Assembly: GCF_050948175.1 (NCBI RefSeq)
Contig: NW_027490091.1
Coordinates: 2,666,001 to 2,730,000, forward strand
Reading direction: 5' to 3'
Source of the DNA: Xylocopa sonorina
Taxonomy: Eukaryota > Arthropoda > Insecta > Hymenoptera > Apidae
Length of the DNA stretch: 64,000 nucleotides
Of this stretch, positions 1-13,901 are shown one piece after another. The position numbers and the translations under genes were made by a program. The notes under the pieces are model-generated. The model worked only from the letters and a program-made list of their open reading frames with translations, was not told the DNA's origin and did not search any database. Position 1 is the first letter of the stretch. The number at the start of each line of letters is the position of its first letter.

Positions 1-300
1 GACGATTTAAGAAGCATTAGAATTCTGTTGCTTCGATACGTAGACATCTGCAAACGCTATTTCCTAGCTAGGAAGTGTCGCATTTACATTCCTTTGAAGT
101 GAATACTAGGTATACATAACACTCAACAATGAATATTATATCTTATCATGAAGCAAAGAAATGAGGAGCGATTCCGCGCTTTAGGAGGCATTAGAATTCT
201 ATTGCTACGATTCGTGGACATCTGCAAACGCTACTTCCTTGCGAGGAAGTGTCGCAATTACATTCTGTAGAAGTGAATACGAGGTATACATGACACCTCG

Positions 301-1110
301 CATTGAATATTATATGTATTCATGAAACATAGAAATGAGATGCGATATGGCGATTTAAGAAGTATTAGAACTCTATTGCTTCGATACGCAGGCATCTGCA
401 AACGCTACTTCCTAGCAAGGAAGTGTCGCATTTACATTCTTCTGATGTGAGTACGAGGTATATATAACACTGCAAAATGAATATTATTTCTTATCATGAA
501 ACATAGAAATGAGATGCGACATGGCGATTTAAGAGGCATTAGAACTTTATTGCTTCGATACGTAGACATCTGCAAACGCTACTTCCAAGCAAGCAAGTGT
601 CGCATTTACATTCTTTTGAAAGGAATACAAGGTATACATGACACGTCGCAATGAATACTATATATTATAAAGAAACATAGAAATGAGAAGCGATATCGCG
701 TTTTTAGAATATATAGAACTCTAATGCCACGATACGTAGACATCTGCAAACGCTATTTCCTAGCAAGGAAGTGTCGCATTTACAATCATTTGAAGTGTAT
801 GCAAGGTATACATGACACTACTCGATGAATATTATATACTATCATGAAACATAGAAATGAGAAACGCTGTCGCGTTTTGAGAAGCATTAGAGCACTAACT
901 CTACGATACGTAGACATCTTCAAACGGCATTTCCTAGCAAGGAAGTGTCGCATTTACATTCTTTTGAAATGAATACGAGGTATACATAGCACTCCACAGG
1001 GAATATTATATATTATCTTGAAACATAGTAACGAATAGCTATATCGCGTTTTGAGATGCATTAGGACTCTAATGCTACGATACGTAGACATCTGCAAACG
1101 CTATCTCCTT
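301..1110 (+). repeat. 11-monomer-offset duplication, copy 1
   Basis: Matches 2,213-3,022 at an offset of 1,912 bp (11 monomers less a 2-bp deletion near 1,838). Shared private variants include GGCATCTGC, CTACTTCCAAGCAAGCAAG (with one change in copy 2), ATTATAAAGAAACATAG, GCAAGGTATA, CTACTCGATG, GAGCACTAACTCTACG and AGTAACGAATAGC. Scattered substitutions make it an older duplication than those in the right-hand domain. Confidence 0.85.
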
Positions 1111-2212
1111 TCAAGGAAGTGTCGCATTTACATACATTTGATGTGAATACGAGGTATACATAACACTCCACAATAAATATTATATTTTATCATGAAACAT
1201 AGAAATGAGATGCGATATGGCGATTTAAGAAGCATTAGAACTCCATTGCTTCGATACGTAGACATCTGCAAACGCTATTTCCAAGCAAGGAATTGTCGCA
1301 TTTACATTCATTTGAAGTGTATGCGAGGTATACATGACACTACGCAATGCATATTATATACTATCATGAAACATAGAGAGGAGCAACGATGTCGGGTTTT
1401 GAGAAGCATTAGAACTCTAATGCCACGATTCGCATACATCTGCAAACGCTATTTCCTAGCAAGGAAGTGTCGCATTTACATTCATTTGAAGTATAGATCA
1501 GATATACATAACACTGCACAATGAATATTATATCTTATCATGAAACATAGAAATGAGATGCGATATGGCGATTTAAGAAGCATTAGAACTCTATTGCTTC
1601 GATACGTAGACATCTGCAAACGCTATTTCCAAGCAAGGAAGTGTCGCATGTACATTCAATTGAAGTGTATGCGAGATATACATGGCACTTCGCAATGAAT
1701 ATTATATATTATCACGAAACATAGAAATGAGAAGCGATACCGCGTTTTGAGAAGCATTAGAACTCTAATGCCACGATACGCAGACATCTGCAAACGCTAT
1801 TTCCTAGCAAGGAAGTGTCGCATTTACATTCAATTGAAGTGTGCGAGATATACATGGCACTTCGCAATGAATATTATATATTATCACGAAACATAGAAAT
1901 GAGTAGCGATATCGCGTTTTGAGAAGCATTAGAACCCTAATGCTACGATACGTAGACATCTGCAAACGCTATTTCCAAGCAAGGAATTGTCGCATTTACA
2001 TTCATTTGAAGTGTATGCGAGGTATACATGGCACTACGCAATGAATATTATATACTATCATGAAGCATAGAAAGGAGAAACGATGTCGCGTATTGAGAAG
2101 CATTAGAGCACTAATGCTACGATACGTAGACATCTGGAAACGCTATTTCCTAGCAAGGAAGTGTCGCATTTACATTCTTTTGAAGTGAATACGATGTATA
2201 CATAAAACTGCA

Positions 2213-3022
2213 CATTGAATATTATATCTTATCATGAAACATTGAAATGAGATGCGATATGGCGATTTAAGAAGCATTAGAACTCTATTGCTTCGATACG
2301 TAGGCATCTGCAAACGCTACTTCCTAGCAAGGAAGTGTCGCATTTACATTCTTCTGATGTGAATACGAGGTATACATAACACTGCACAATGAATATTATT
2401 TCTTATCATGATACATAGAAATGAGATGCGATATGGCGATTTATGAGGCATTAGAACTTTATTGCTTCGATACGTAGACATCTGCAAACGCTACCTCCAA
2501 GCAAGCAAGTGTCGCATTTACATTCCTTTGAAAGGAGTACAAGGTATACATGACACTTCGCAATGAATACTATATATTATAAAGAAACATAGAAATGAGA
2601 AGCGATATCGCGTTTTTAGAAGATACAGTACTCTAATGCCACGATACGTAGACATCTGCAAACGCTATTTCCTAGCAAGGAAGTGTCGCACTTACAATCA
2701 TTTGAAGTGTATGCAAGGTATATATGACACTACTCGATGAATATTATATACTATCATGAAACATAGAAATGAGAAACGCTGTCGCGTTTTGAGAAGCATT
2801 AGAGCACTAACTCTACGATACATAGACATCTGCAAACGTTATTTCCTAGCAAGGAAGTGTCGCATTTACATTCCTTTGAAGTGAATACGAGGTATACATA
2901 ACACTGCACAGTGAATATTATATATTATCATGAAACATAGTAACGAATAGCTATATCGCGTTTTGAGATGCATTAGAACTCTAATGCTACGATACGTAGA
3001 CATCTGCAAACGCTATTTCCTG
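2213..3022 (+). repeat. 11-monomer-offset duplication, copy 2
   Basis: Counterpart of 301-1,110 at +1,912 bp. The landmark pairs 391/2303, 565/2477, 913/2825 and 1087/2999 hold the same offset throughout. Similarity stops abruptly after about 3,022, where this copy continues with TTCCTGGCAAGG and an H2 block while copy 1 has CTCCTTTCAAGG and GATGTGAATACG. Confidence 0.85.
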
Positions 3023-3199
3023 GCAAGGAAGTGTCGCATTCACATTCATTTGAAGTGTATGCGAGGTATACATGACAGTTCGCAATGAATATTATATATT
3101 ATCATGAAACACAGATATGTGATGCGATATCGCGAATTAGCAAGCTTTAGTAACCTATTGCTTCGATACGTAGACATCTGCAAACGCTATTTCCTAGCA

Positions 3200-3574
3200 A
3201 GGAAGTGTCGCATTTACATTCTCTTGAGGTGAATACGAGGGATACATGACACTTCGCAATGAATATTATATATTATCATGAAACATAAATATGAGATGCG
3301 ATATCGCGAATTAGCAAGCTTTAGAAATCTATTGCTTCGATACGTAGACATCTGCAAACGCTATTTCCAAGCAAGGAAGTGTCGCATTTACATTCTTTGG
3401 AAGTGAATACGAGGTATACATAACACTCCACAATGAGTATTATATACTATCATGAAACATAGTAATGAGTAGCGATATCGCGTTTTGAGAAGCATTAGAA
3501 CCCTAATGCTACCATACGTAGACATCTGCAAACGCTATTTCCTGGCAAGGAAGTGTCGCGTTTACATTCTTTCG
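3200..3574 (+). repeat. 7-monomer-offset duplication, copy 1
   Basis: Matches about 4,418-4,792 at exactly 1,218 bp (7 x 174). Shared private variants are CTCTTGAGGTGAATACGAGG followed by GATACATGAC, AACATAAATATGAG, CAATGAGTATTATATAC, and CTAATGCTACCATACG with TTCCTGGCAAGG. The copies separate at CTTTCGAAGTG here versus CATTTGAAAGG downstream. Confidence 0.85.
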
Positions 3575-4417
3575 AAGTGAATACGAGGTATACATAACAC
3601 TCCAAAATGAATATTATATCTTATCATGAAACATAGAAATGAGATGCGATATGACGATTTAAGAAGCTTTAGAAATCTATTGCTTCGATACGTAGATATC
3701 TGCAAACACTATTTCCTAGAAAGGAACTGTCGCATTCACATTCATTTGTAGTGTATGCGAGCTATACATGACACTTCGCAATGAATATTATATATTATCA
3801 TGAAACATATATATGAGATGCGTTATCGCGAATTAGCAAGCTTTAGAAATCTATTGCTTCGATACGTAGACATCTGCAAACGCTATTTCCAAGCAAGGAA
3901 GTGTCGCATTTACATTCTTTTGAAGTGAATACGAGGTATACATAACACTCCACAATGAATATTATATCTTATCATGAAACATAGAAGTGAGATGCGATAG
4001 CGCGATTTAAGAAGCATTAGAACACTATTGCTTTGATGCGTAGACATCAGCAAACGCTATTTCCTAGCAAGGAAGTGTCGTATTTACTTTCTTTTGAAGT
4101 GAATGCTAGGTACACATAACACTCCACAATGAATATTATATATTATCATGAAACATAGTAATGAGTAGCGATATCACGTTTTGAGATGCATTAGAACCCT
4201 TATGCTACGATACGTAGCCATCTGCAAACGCTATATCCTGGCAAGGTAGTGTCGCGTTTACATTCTTTTGAAGTGAATACGAGGTAGACATAACACTCCA
4301 CATTGAATATTATATCTTATCATGAAACATAGAAATGAGATGCAATATGGCGATTTAAGAAGCATTAGAACTCTATTGCTTCGATACGTAGACATCTGCA
4401 AACGCTATTTCCAGGGA

Positions 4418-4792
4418 AGGAAGTGTCGCATTTACATTCTCTTGAGGTGAATACGAGGGATACATGACACTTCGCAATGAATATTATATATTATCATGAA
4501 ACATAAATATGAGATGCGATATCGCGAATTAGCAAGCTTTAGAAATCTATTGCTTCGATACGTAGACATCTGCAAACGCTATTTCCAAGCAAGGAAGTGT
4601 CGCATTTACATTCTTCGGAAGTGAATACGAGGTATACATAACACTCCACAATGAGTATTATATACTATCATGAAACATAGTAATGAGTAGCGATATCGCG
4701 TTTTGAGAAGCATTAGAACCCTAATGCTACCATACGTAGACATCTGCAAACGCTATTTCCTGGCAAGGAAGTGTCGCGTTTACATTCATTTG
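4418..4792 (+). repeat. 7-monomer-offset duplication, copy 2
   Basis: Counterpart of 3,200-3,574. The CTCTTGAGGT marker lies at 4439 versus 3221. Only a few substitutions separate the copies (for example CTTCGGAAG here, CTTTGGAAG there). It joins sequence of different monomer class on both sides. Confidence 0.85.
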
Positions 4793-5404
4793 AAAGGAAT
4801 ACGAGCTATACATGACACTTCGCAATGAATATTATATCTTATCATGAAACATAGAAATGAGATGCGATATGACGATTTAAGAAGCATTAGAAATCTATTG
4901 CTTCGATACGTGGACATCTGCAAGCGATATTTCCTAACAAGGAAGTTTCGCATTTACATTCTTTTCAAGTGATTGCGAGGTATACATGACACTTCGCAAT
5001 GAATATTACAACTTATCATGAAACATAAAAATTAGGAGGGATATCGCGATTTAAGAAGCATTAGAATTCTATTGCTTCGATACGTAGACATTTGCAATCG
5101 CTATTTCCTAGGAAGGATGTGTCGCGTTTACATTCTTTTGAAGTGTATGCGAGGCGTAAGTGACATTTCGCATTGAATATTATATCTTATTATGAAACAT
5201 AGGAATGAGATGCGATATCGCGATTTAAGAATCATTAGAACACTATTGCTTCGATACGTAGACATCTGCAAACGCTATTTCCTACCATGGAAGTGTCGAA
5301 TTAACATTCATTTGAAGTGTACGCGAGGTATATGTGACACTTCGCAATGAATATTATATCTTGTCATGAAACGTAGAAATGAGATGCGATAGCGCGTTTT
5401 AAGT

Positions 5405-5732
5405 AGCATTAGAACACTATTGCCTCGATTCGAATACATATGCAAACTCTATTTGCTAGCAAGGAGGTGTCGCATTTACATTCACTCGAAGTGAATACGA
5501 GGTATAAGTGACACTTCGCAATGAATATTATATCTTATCATGAAACATAGAAATTAGATGCGATACCCCGTTTTAGGAAGCGTTAGAGATCTAACGCCTC
5601 GATACGTAAACATCTGCAATCGCTATTTCCTAGCAAGGAAGTGTCGCATGTACATTCAATTAAATTGTATGCGAGGTATACATGACACTTCGCAGTGAAT
5701 ATTATATATTATCATAAAACATAGAAATGAGA
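5405..5732 (+). repeat. 8-monomer-offset duplication, copy 1
   Basis: Matches 6,795-7,122 at 1,390 bp (8 monomers less 2 bp). Shared unusual variants: TGCCTCGATTCGAA, ATATGCAAACTCTATTTGC, GTATAAGTGACAC, GATACCCCGTTTTAGG, GCGTTAGAGATCTAACGCC and TCAATTAAATTGTATGC. The GCGTTAGAGATCTAACGC segment is itself a perfect 18-bp palindrome (see findings). Confidence 0.88.
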
Positions 5733-6794
5733 TGCAATATCTCGTCTTAAGAAGCATTAGAACTCTACTGCTTAGATACGTAGACATCTGCAAACACTAT
5801 TTCCTAGCAAGGAAGTGTCGCATTTACATTCATTTGAAGTGTAGACGAGGAATACATAACACTTCGCAATGAATATTATATCTTATCATGGAACATAGGA
5901 ATGAGATGCGATATCGCGTTTTGCGAAGCATTAGAACTCTATTGCTTCGATACGTAGACATCTGCCAACGCTATTTCTTAGCACGGAAGTGTCGCATTTA
6001 CGTTCTTTTGAAGTGAATACGAGGTATACATGACACTTAGCAATGAATATTATATCTTATCATGAAACAGAAATGAGATGCGATATGGCGATTTAAGAAG
6101 CATGAGATCCCTATTGCTTCGATACGTAGACATCTGCAAACGCTATTTCCTAGCAAGGATGTGTCGCATTTACATTCTTTTGAAGTGAATACGAGGTATA
6201 CATAACAGTCCACAATGAATATTATATCTTATCATGAAACATAGAAATGAGATGCGATGTGGCGATTTAAGGAGCATATGAATTCTATTGCTTCGATACG
6301 TAGACATCTGTAAACGCTATTTCCTAGTAAGGATGTGACGCATTTACACTCAGTTGAAGTGTAAGCGAGGTATACATGACACTTCGCAATGAGTATTATA
6401 TATTATGATGAAACATAGAAATGAGAAGCGATATTGCGATTTATGGAGCATTAGATCTCTATTGCTTCGATACGTAGACATCTGCAAACGCTATTTCCTA
6501 GCAAGGGAGTGTCGCATTTACATTCTTCTGAAATGAATTCGAGGTATACATAACACTCCACATTGAATATTTTATCTTATCATGAAACATAGAAATGAGA
6601 TGCGATATCTCGTTTTAAGAAGCTTTAGAACTCTATTGCTTCGATACGTAGACATCTGCAAACACTATTTCCTAGCAAGGAAGTGTCGCATTTACATTCA
6701 TTTGAAGTGTATGCGAGGTACACATAACACTTCGCAATGAATATTATATCTTATCATGAAACATAGAAATGAGATGCAATATCTCGTCTTAAGA

Positions 6795-7122
6795 AGCATT
6801 AGAACACTATTGCCTCGATTCGAAGACATATGCAAACTCTATTTGCTAGCAAGGAGGTGTCGCATTTACATTCACTTGAAGTGAATACGAAGTATAAGTG
6901 ACACTTCGCAATGAATATTATATCTTATCATGAAACATAGAAATTAGATGCGATACCCCGTTTTAGGAAGCGTTAGAGATCTAACGCCTCGATACGTAGA
7001 CATCTGCAATCGCTATTTCCTAGCAAGGACGTGTCGCATGTACATTCAATTAAATTGTATGCGAGGTATACATGACACTTCGCAGTGAATATTATATATT
7101 ATCATGAAACATAGAAATGAGA
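6795..7122 (+). repeat. 8-monomer-offset duplication, copy 2
   Basis: Counterpart of 5,405-5,732, with only a handful of substitutions (GAAGACATATG versus GAATACATATG, GACGTGTCGC versus GAAGTGTCGC). The monomer just upstream of it carries AATATCTCGTCTTAAG, which instead resembles the monomer after copy 1 (5,734 versus 6,776, a 6-monomer offset). The segment is therefore a patchwork of more than one exchange. Confidence 0.88.
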
Positions 7123-9187
7123 AGCGATATCGCGTTTTGAGAAGCATTAGAACCCTAATGCTACGATACGTGGACATCTGCAAACGCTATTTCCTGGCAA
7201 CGAAGTGTCGCATTTACATTCTTTTGAAGTGAATACGAGGTATACATAACACTCCACAAAGAATATTATATATTATCATGAAACATAGAAATGAGATGCG
7301 AAATCGCAATTTAAAAAGCTTTCGAACTCTATTGCTTCGATACGTAGATATCTGCAAACACTATTTCCTAGCAAGGAACTGTCGCATTCACATTCATTTG
7401 AAGTGTATGCGAGGTATACATGACACTTCGCTGTGAATATTATATATTATCATGAAATATAGAAATGAGAAGCGATATGGCGATTTAACAAGCATTAGAA
7501 CTCCAATGCTACGATACGTAGACATCTGCAAACGCTATTTCCTGGCAAGGAAGTGTCGCGTCTACATTCTTTTGAAGTAAATACGAGGTATACATAACAC
7601 TCCACAATGAATATTATATCTTATTATGAAACATAGAAATGAGATGTAATATGGCGATTTCACAAGCATTAGAACTCTATTGCTTCGATACGGAGACATC
7701 TGCAAACGCTATTTCCTAGCATGGATGTGTCGCATTTGTATTCTTTTGAAAGGAATACGAGGTATACATGACACTTCGCAATGAATATTATATCCTATCA
7801 CGAAACATAGAAATGAGATGCGATTTCGCGATTTAAGAAGCATAAGAACACTATTTCTTCGATACGGAGACATCTGCATTCGCTATTTCCTAGGAAGGAA
7901 GTGTCGCATTTACATTCTTTTGAAAGGGATACGAGGTATACATGTCAATTCGCAATGAATATTATATCTTATCATGAAACATAGAAATGAGATGCGATAT
8001 GACGATTTAAGAAGCATTAGAACCCTATTGCTTCGGTACGTAGACATCTGCAAAACTACTACCTAGCAAGGAAGTGTCGCATTTACATTCTTTTGAAGTG
8101 AATACGAGGTATACATAACACTGCACAATGATTATTATATCTTATCATGAAACTTAGAAATGAGATGCGATATCGCGATTTAAGAAGCATTAGAACACTA
8201 TTGCTTCGATACGTAGACATCTGCAAACGCTACATCCTAGCAAGGAAGTGTCACATTTACATTCTTTTGAAGTGAGTACGAGGTATACATGACACTTCGC
8301 AATGAATATTATATCTTATCATGAAACATAGGATTGGTTTGCGATATCTCGTTTTAGGAAGCATTGGAACTCTATTGCTTCGATACGTAGACATCTGGAA
8401 ACGCTACTTCCTAGCAAAAAAGTGTCGCAGTTACATTCATTTGGAGTAGATACGAGGAGTACATAACACTTCGCAACGAATATTATATCTTATCATGAAT
8501 CATAGAAATGAGATGCGATATCGAGCTATAAGAAGCGTTAGAAATTTATTGCTACGATACGTAGATATCTGCAAACGCTATTTCCAAGCAAGGAAGTGTC
8601 GCATTTACATTTACTTGAAGTGTATGCGAGGTATACATAACACTTCGCAATGGATGTTATATTTTATCGTGAAACATAGAAGTGAGATGCGATATCCCGT
8701 TTTAAGATGCATTAGAACTCTGTTGCTTCGATACGTAGAGATCTGGAAACGCTATTTCCTAGCAAGAAAGTGCATTTACATGCATTTGTAGTGTATGCGA
8801 ATTATACATAACACTTCGCAATGAATATTATATCTTATCATGAGACATAGAAAGTAGGTGCGTTATGTCCTTTTAAGAAGCATTAGAACTCTATTGCTAC
8901 GATACGTAGACACCTGCAAACGCTATTTAATACCAAGGAAGTGTCGCATTTACATTCTTTTGAAGTGAATACGGGGTGCACATAGCACTTCACAATGAAT
9001 ATTATACCTTATCACGAAACATAGATATGCAATGCCATAACGCGATTTATGAAGCATTAGATCTCTACTGCTTCGATACGGTAACATCTGCAAACGCTAT
9101 TTAATAGCATGGAAGTGTCGCATTTACATTATTTTGAAGAGAATATGAGGTATACATGACACTTCGCAATGAATATTGTATATTATC

Positions 9188-9240
9188 ATGAACAGCCTTT
9201 TTATCGCGATTTTAGAACTATTTTGCATCGATACGTAGAT
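9188..9240 (+). repeat. Aberrant monomer with net 19-bp loss
   Basis: The distance between consecutive CATCTGC landmarks (9085 and 9240) is 155 bp instead of 174. After ATTATCATGAA the sequence reads CAGCCTTTTTATCGCG, so the usual ACATAGAAATGAGATGCG block is largely replaced. The following block reads GATTTTAGAACTATTTTGC, lacking the usual AAGAAGCATTAG. It is the only monomer I found with this structure. Confidence 0.8.
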
Positions 9241-10809
9241 ATCAGCAAACGCTATTGCCTAGCAAGGATCTGTCGCATTTACATTCATTTGAAGTGTATG
9301 CGAGGTATACATGACACATCGCAATGAATATTATATATTATAATGAACCATAGAAATGAGAAGCGATATCGCGTTTTGAGAAGCAGTGGATCTCTAATCC
9401 CACGATACGTAGATATCTGCAAACGCTATTTCCTAGCAAGGAAGTGTCGTATTTACATTCATTTCAAGTATAGACGAGATATACATAACACTGCATAATG
9501 AATATTATATTTTATCATGAATCATAGAAATGAGATGCGATATAGCTATTTAAGAAGCATTAGAACTCTATTGCTTCGATACGTAGACATCTGCAAACGC
9601 TACTTCCTAGCAAGGAAGTGTCGCATTTACATTCCTTTGAAGTGAATACGAGGTAGACGTAACACCCCACAATGAATATTATATCTTATCGTGAAACATA
9701 GAAATGAGATGCGAAATGGCGATTTTAGAAGCATTAGAACTGTATTGCTACGATACGTAGATATCTGCAAACGCTACTTCCTTACAAGGAAGTGTCGCAT
9801 TTACATTCTTTTGATAGGAATACCAGGAATACATGACACTTCGCAATGAATATTATATCTTATCATGAAACATAGAAATGAGAAGCGATATCGCGTTTTG
9901 AGAAGCATTGGATCTCTAATCCCACAATACGTAGACATCTGCAAACGCTATTTCCTAGCAAGGAAGTGTCACATTTACATTCTTTTGAAGTGAATACCAG
10001 GTATACATAACACTCCACAATGAATATTATATCCTATCGTGAAAAATAGAAATGAGATGTAATATGGCGATTTAAGAAGCATTAGAACTCTATTGCTCCG
10101 ATACGTAGACATCTGCAAACGCTATTTCCAAGCAAGGAAGTGTCGCATTTACATTCTTTTGAAGTGAATACGAGGTACACATAACACACCACAATGAATA
10201 TCATATATTATCATGAAACATAGAAATGAGATGCGATATCGCGATTTAAGAAGTTTTAGAACTCTATTGCTTCGGTACGTAGATACCTGCAAACACTATT
10301 TCCTAGCAAGGAACTGTCGCATTTACATTCATTTGAAGTATAGACGAGATATACATAACACTGCACAATGAATATTATATCTTATCATGAAACATAGAAA
10401 TGAGATGCGATATGGCGATTTAAGAAGCATTAGAAATCTATTGGTTCGATACGTAGACATCTGCAAACGCTACTTCCTAGCAAGGAAGTGTCGCATTTAC
10501 ATTCTTTTGAAAGGAATACGAGGTATACATGACACTTCGCAATGAAGATTATATCTTATCATGAAACATAGAAATGAGATGCAATATTGTGATTTAAGAA
10601 GCACTAGAACTCTATTGCTTCGATACTTAGACATCTGTAAACGATATTTCCGAGCATGTAGGTGTCGCATTTGCATTGATTCGAAGTGAATACGAGGTAT
10701 ACATGACACTTCGCAATAAACATTATATCTCATCATGAAACATAGAAATGAAATGCGATATCGCGTTTTAAGAAGCGTTAGAACTCCATTGCTGCGATAC
10801 GCAGATATC

Positions 10810-10950
10810 TGGAAACGCTAGTTCGTAGCAAGGAAGTGTCGCATTTACATTCTTTTGAACTGAATACGAGGTATACATAACACTCCACAAAGAATATTAT
10901 ATCTTTTCATGAATCAATGAAATGAGATGCGATATCACGATTTAAAGAGA
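10810..10950 (+). repeat. Monomer with 33-bp deletion
   Basis: The spacing between core landmarks falls to 141 bp. The sequence runs GATATCACGATTTAAAGAGA straight into TGCAAACGC, so the CATTAGAACTCTATTGC and TTCGATACGTAGACATC parts are lost. Thirty-three is a multiple of three, so reading frames stay in register across it. That is why a satellite ORF crosses several units just downstream. Confidence 0.85.
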
Positions 10951-13901
10951 TGCAAACGCTATTTCCTAGGAAGGAAGTGTCGCATTTACATTCTTTTGAT
11001 GTAAATACGAGGAACACATGGCACTTCGCAATGAATATTATATCTTATCATGAAACAGAAAAGTCAGGTGCGATATCGAGCTTTGAGATGCATCAGAAAC
11101 CTATTGCTACGATACGTAGACATCTGCAAACGCTGTTTCCTAGCAAGGAAGTGTCGCATCTACATTCCTTTGAAGTGAATACGAGGTATGCATAACACTG
11201 CATAATGAATATTGTATCGTATCATGAAACACAGAATTGAGATGCGATATCGTGATTTTAGATGCATTAGAACACTTTTGCTTCGATACGTAGACATCTG
11301 CAAACGCTGTTTCCTAGCAAGGAAGTGTCGCATTTACATTCTTCTGAAATGAATAGGAGGTATACATAACACACCACAATGAATATTATATATTATCATG
11401 AAACGTAGAAATGAGATGCGATATGACGATTTAAGAAGCATAAGAACTCTATTGCTTCGATACGTAGACATCTGCAAACGCTATTTCCTAGAACGAAGTG
11501 CCGCATTTACATACATTTGAAGTGTATGCGAGGTATACATAACGCTCCACAATGAATATTATATCTTATCGTGAAACATAGAAATAAGATGCGATATGGC
11601 GGTTTAAGAAGCATTAGAAATCTATTGCTACGATACGTAGACATCTGCAAGCGCTACTTCCTAGCAAGGAAGTGTCGCATTTACATTCTTTTGAAAGGAA
11701 TACGAGGTATACATGACACTTCGCAATGAGCATTATATCTTACCATGAAACATAGAAATGAGATGCGATGTGACGATTTAAGAAGCATTAGATCCCTATT
11801 GCTACGATACGTAGACATCTGCAAACGCTATTTCCTAGCAAGGATGTGTCGCATTTACATTTTTTTGAAGTGAATACGAGGTATACATAACACTTCGCTA
11901 TGAATATTATATATTATCATGAAACATAGCAATGAGATGCGATATCGCGAATTAGCAAGTTTAGAAATCTATTGCTTCGATACGGAGACATCTGCAAACG
12001 CTATTTCCTAGCAAGGAAGTGTCGCATGTACATTCTTTTAAAGTGAATACGAGGTATACATAACACTCCACAATGAATATTATATATTATCATGAAACAT
12101 GGTAATGGGTAGCGATAAAGCGTTTTGAGAAGCATTAGAACTCTAATGGTACGATACGTAGATATCTGCAAACGCTTTTTCCTAGCAAGGAAGTGTCGCA
12201 TTTACATTCTTTTGAAGTGAATACGAGGTATACGTGACACTGCGCAATGAATATTATATCTTATCATGAAACGTAGAAATGAGATGCGATATGGCGATTT
12301 AAGAAGCATTAGAAGTCTATTGTTTCGATACGTAGACATCTGCAAACGCTAATTCCTAGCACGGAAGTGTCGCATTAACATTCTTTTGAAGTGAATACCA
12401 GGTATTCATCACACTGCACAATGAATATTATATCTTATCATGAAACGTAGAAATGAGATGCGATATCGCGATTTAAGAAACTTTGGAACTCTATTGCGTC
12501 GATACGTAGATATCTGCAAACACTATTTCCTAGCAAGGAACTGTCGCATTCACATTCATTTGAAGTGTATGCGAGGTACACATGACACTTCGCAATGTAT
12601 ATTATATAATATCATGAAACATAGATATGAGATGCGATATCGCGTATTAGCAAGGTTTAGAATTCTATTGCTTCGATACGTAGACATCTGCAAACGCTAT
12701 TTCCTAGCAAGGAAGTGTCGCATTTACATTCTTTTGAAGTGAATACGAGGTATACATAACACTCCACAATGAATATTATATATTATCATGAAACATGGTA
12801 ATGCGTAGCGATATCGCGTTTTGAGAAGCATTAGAAATCTATTGCTTCGATACGTAGACATCTGCAAACGCTATTTCCTAGGAAGGAAGTGTCGCATTTA
12901 CTTTCATTTTAAGTGTATGCGAGGTATACATGACACTCCACAATGAATATTATATATCATCATGAAACATGGTAATGAGTAGCGATATCGCGTTCTGAGA
13001 AGCATTAGAAGTCTGATGCTACGATACGTAGACATCTGCAAACGCTATTTCTTGGCAAGGAAGTGTCACGTTTACATTCTTTTGAAGTGAATACGAGGTA
13101 TACATAACACTCCACAATGAAAATTATATCTTATCATGAAACATAAAAATGAGATGTTATATGGCGATTTAAGAAGCATTAGAACTCTATTGCTTCGATA
13201 CGCAGACATCTGCATGCGTTATTTCCTAGGAAGGAAATGTAGCATGTACATTCAATTGAAGTGTATGCGAGGTATACATGGCACTTCGCTATGGATATTA
13301 TATCTTCTCATGAAACATAGAAATGAGATGCGATATGGCGATTTAAGAAGCACTAGAACACTATTGCTTCGATACGTAGACATCTGCAAACGCTATTTCC
13401 AAGCAAGGAAGTGTCGCGTTTACATTCTTTTGAAGTGAATACGAGGTATAAATAACACTCCACAATGAATATTACATATTATCATGAAACAGTAATGAGA
13501 AGCGATATCGCGTTTTGAGAAGCATTAAACCTCAAATGCTACGATACGTAGACATCTGCAAAGGCTATTTCCTTGCAAGGAAGTGTCGCGTTTACATTCT
13601 TTTGAAGTGAATACGAGGTATACATAACACTCCACAATGAATATTATATATTATCATGAAACATAGTAATGAGTAGCGATATCGCGTTTTGAGAAGCATT
13701 AGAACTCTAATGCTACCATACGTAGACATCTGCAAACGCTATTTCCTGGCAAGGAAGCGTCGCGTTTACATTCCATTGAAGTGAACACGAGGTATACATA
13801 ACACTCCACAATGAATATTATATCTTAACATGAAACATAGAAATGAGATGCGATATGACGTTTTAAGAAGCATTAGAATTCTATTGCTTCGATACGTAGA
13901 C

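Noticed and set aside
160..240. CENP-B box in the conserved TTCGATACGTAG region
   Set aside because: The CENP-B core pattern NTTCGNNNNANNCGGGN fails: the base after TTCG plus four is G in the consensus and no CGGG follows. The TTCGTTACGGAG variants (25.5, 33.0, 35.3 kb) fail as well.
9181..9240. Junction with non-satellite DNA near 9.2 kb
   Set aside because: The block looks foreign at first, but normal monomer sequence resumes within about 50 bp on both sides in the same phase and orientation, so it is a rearranged monomer.
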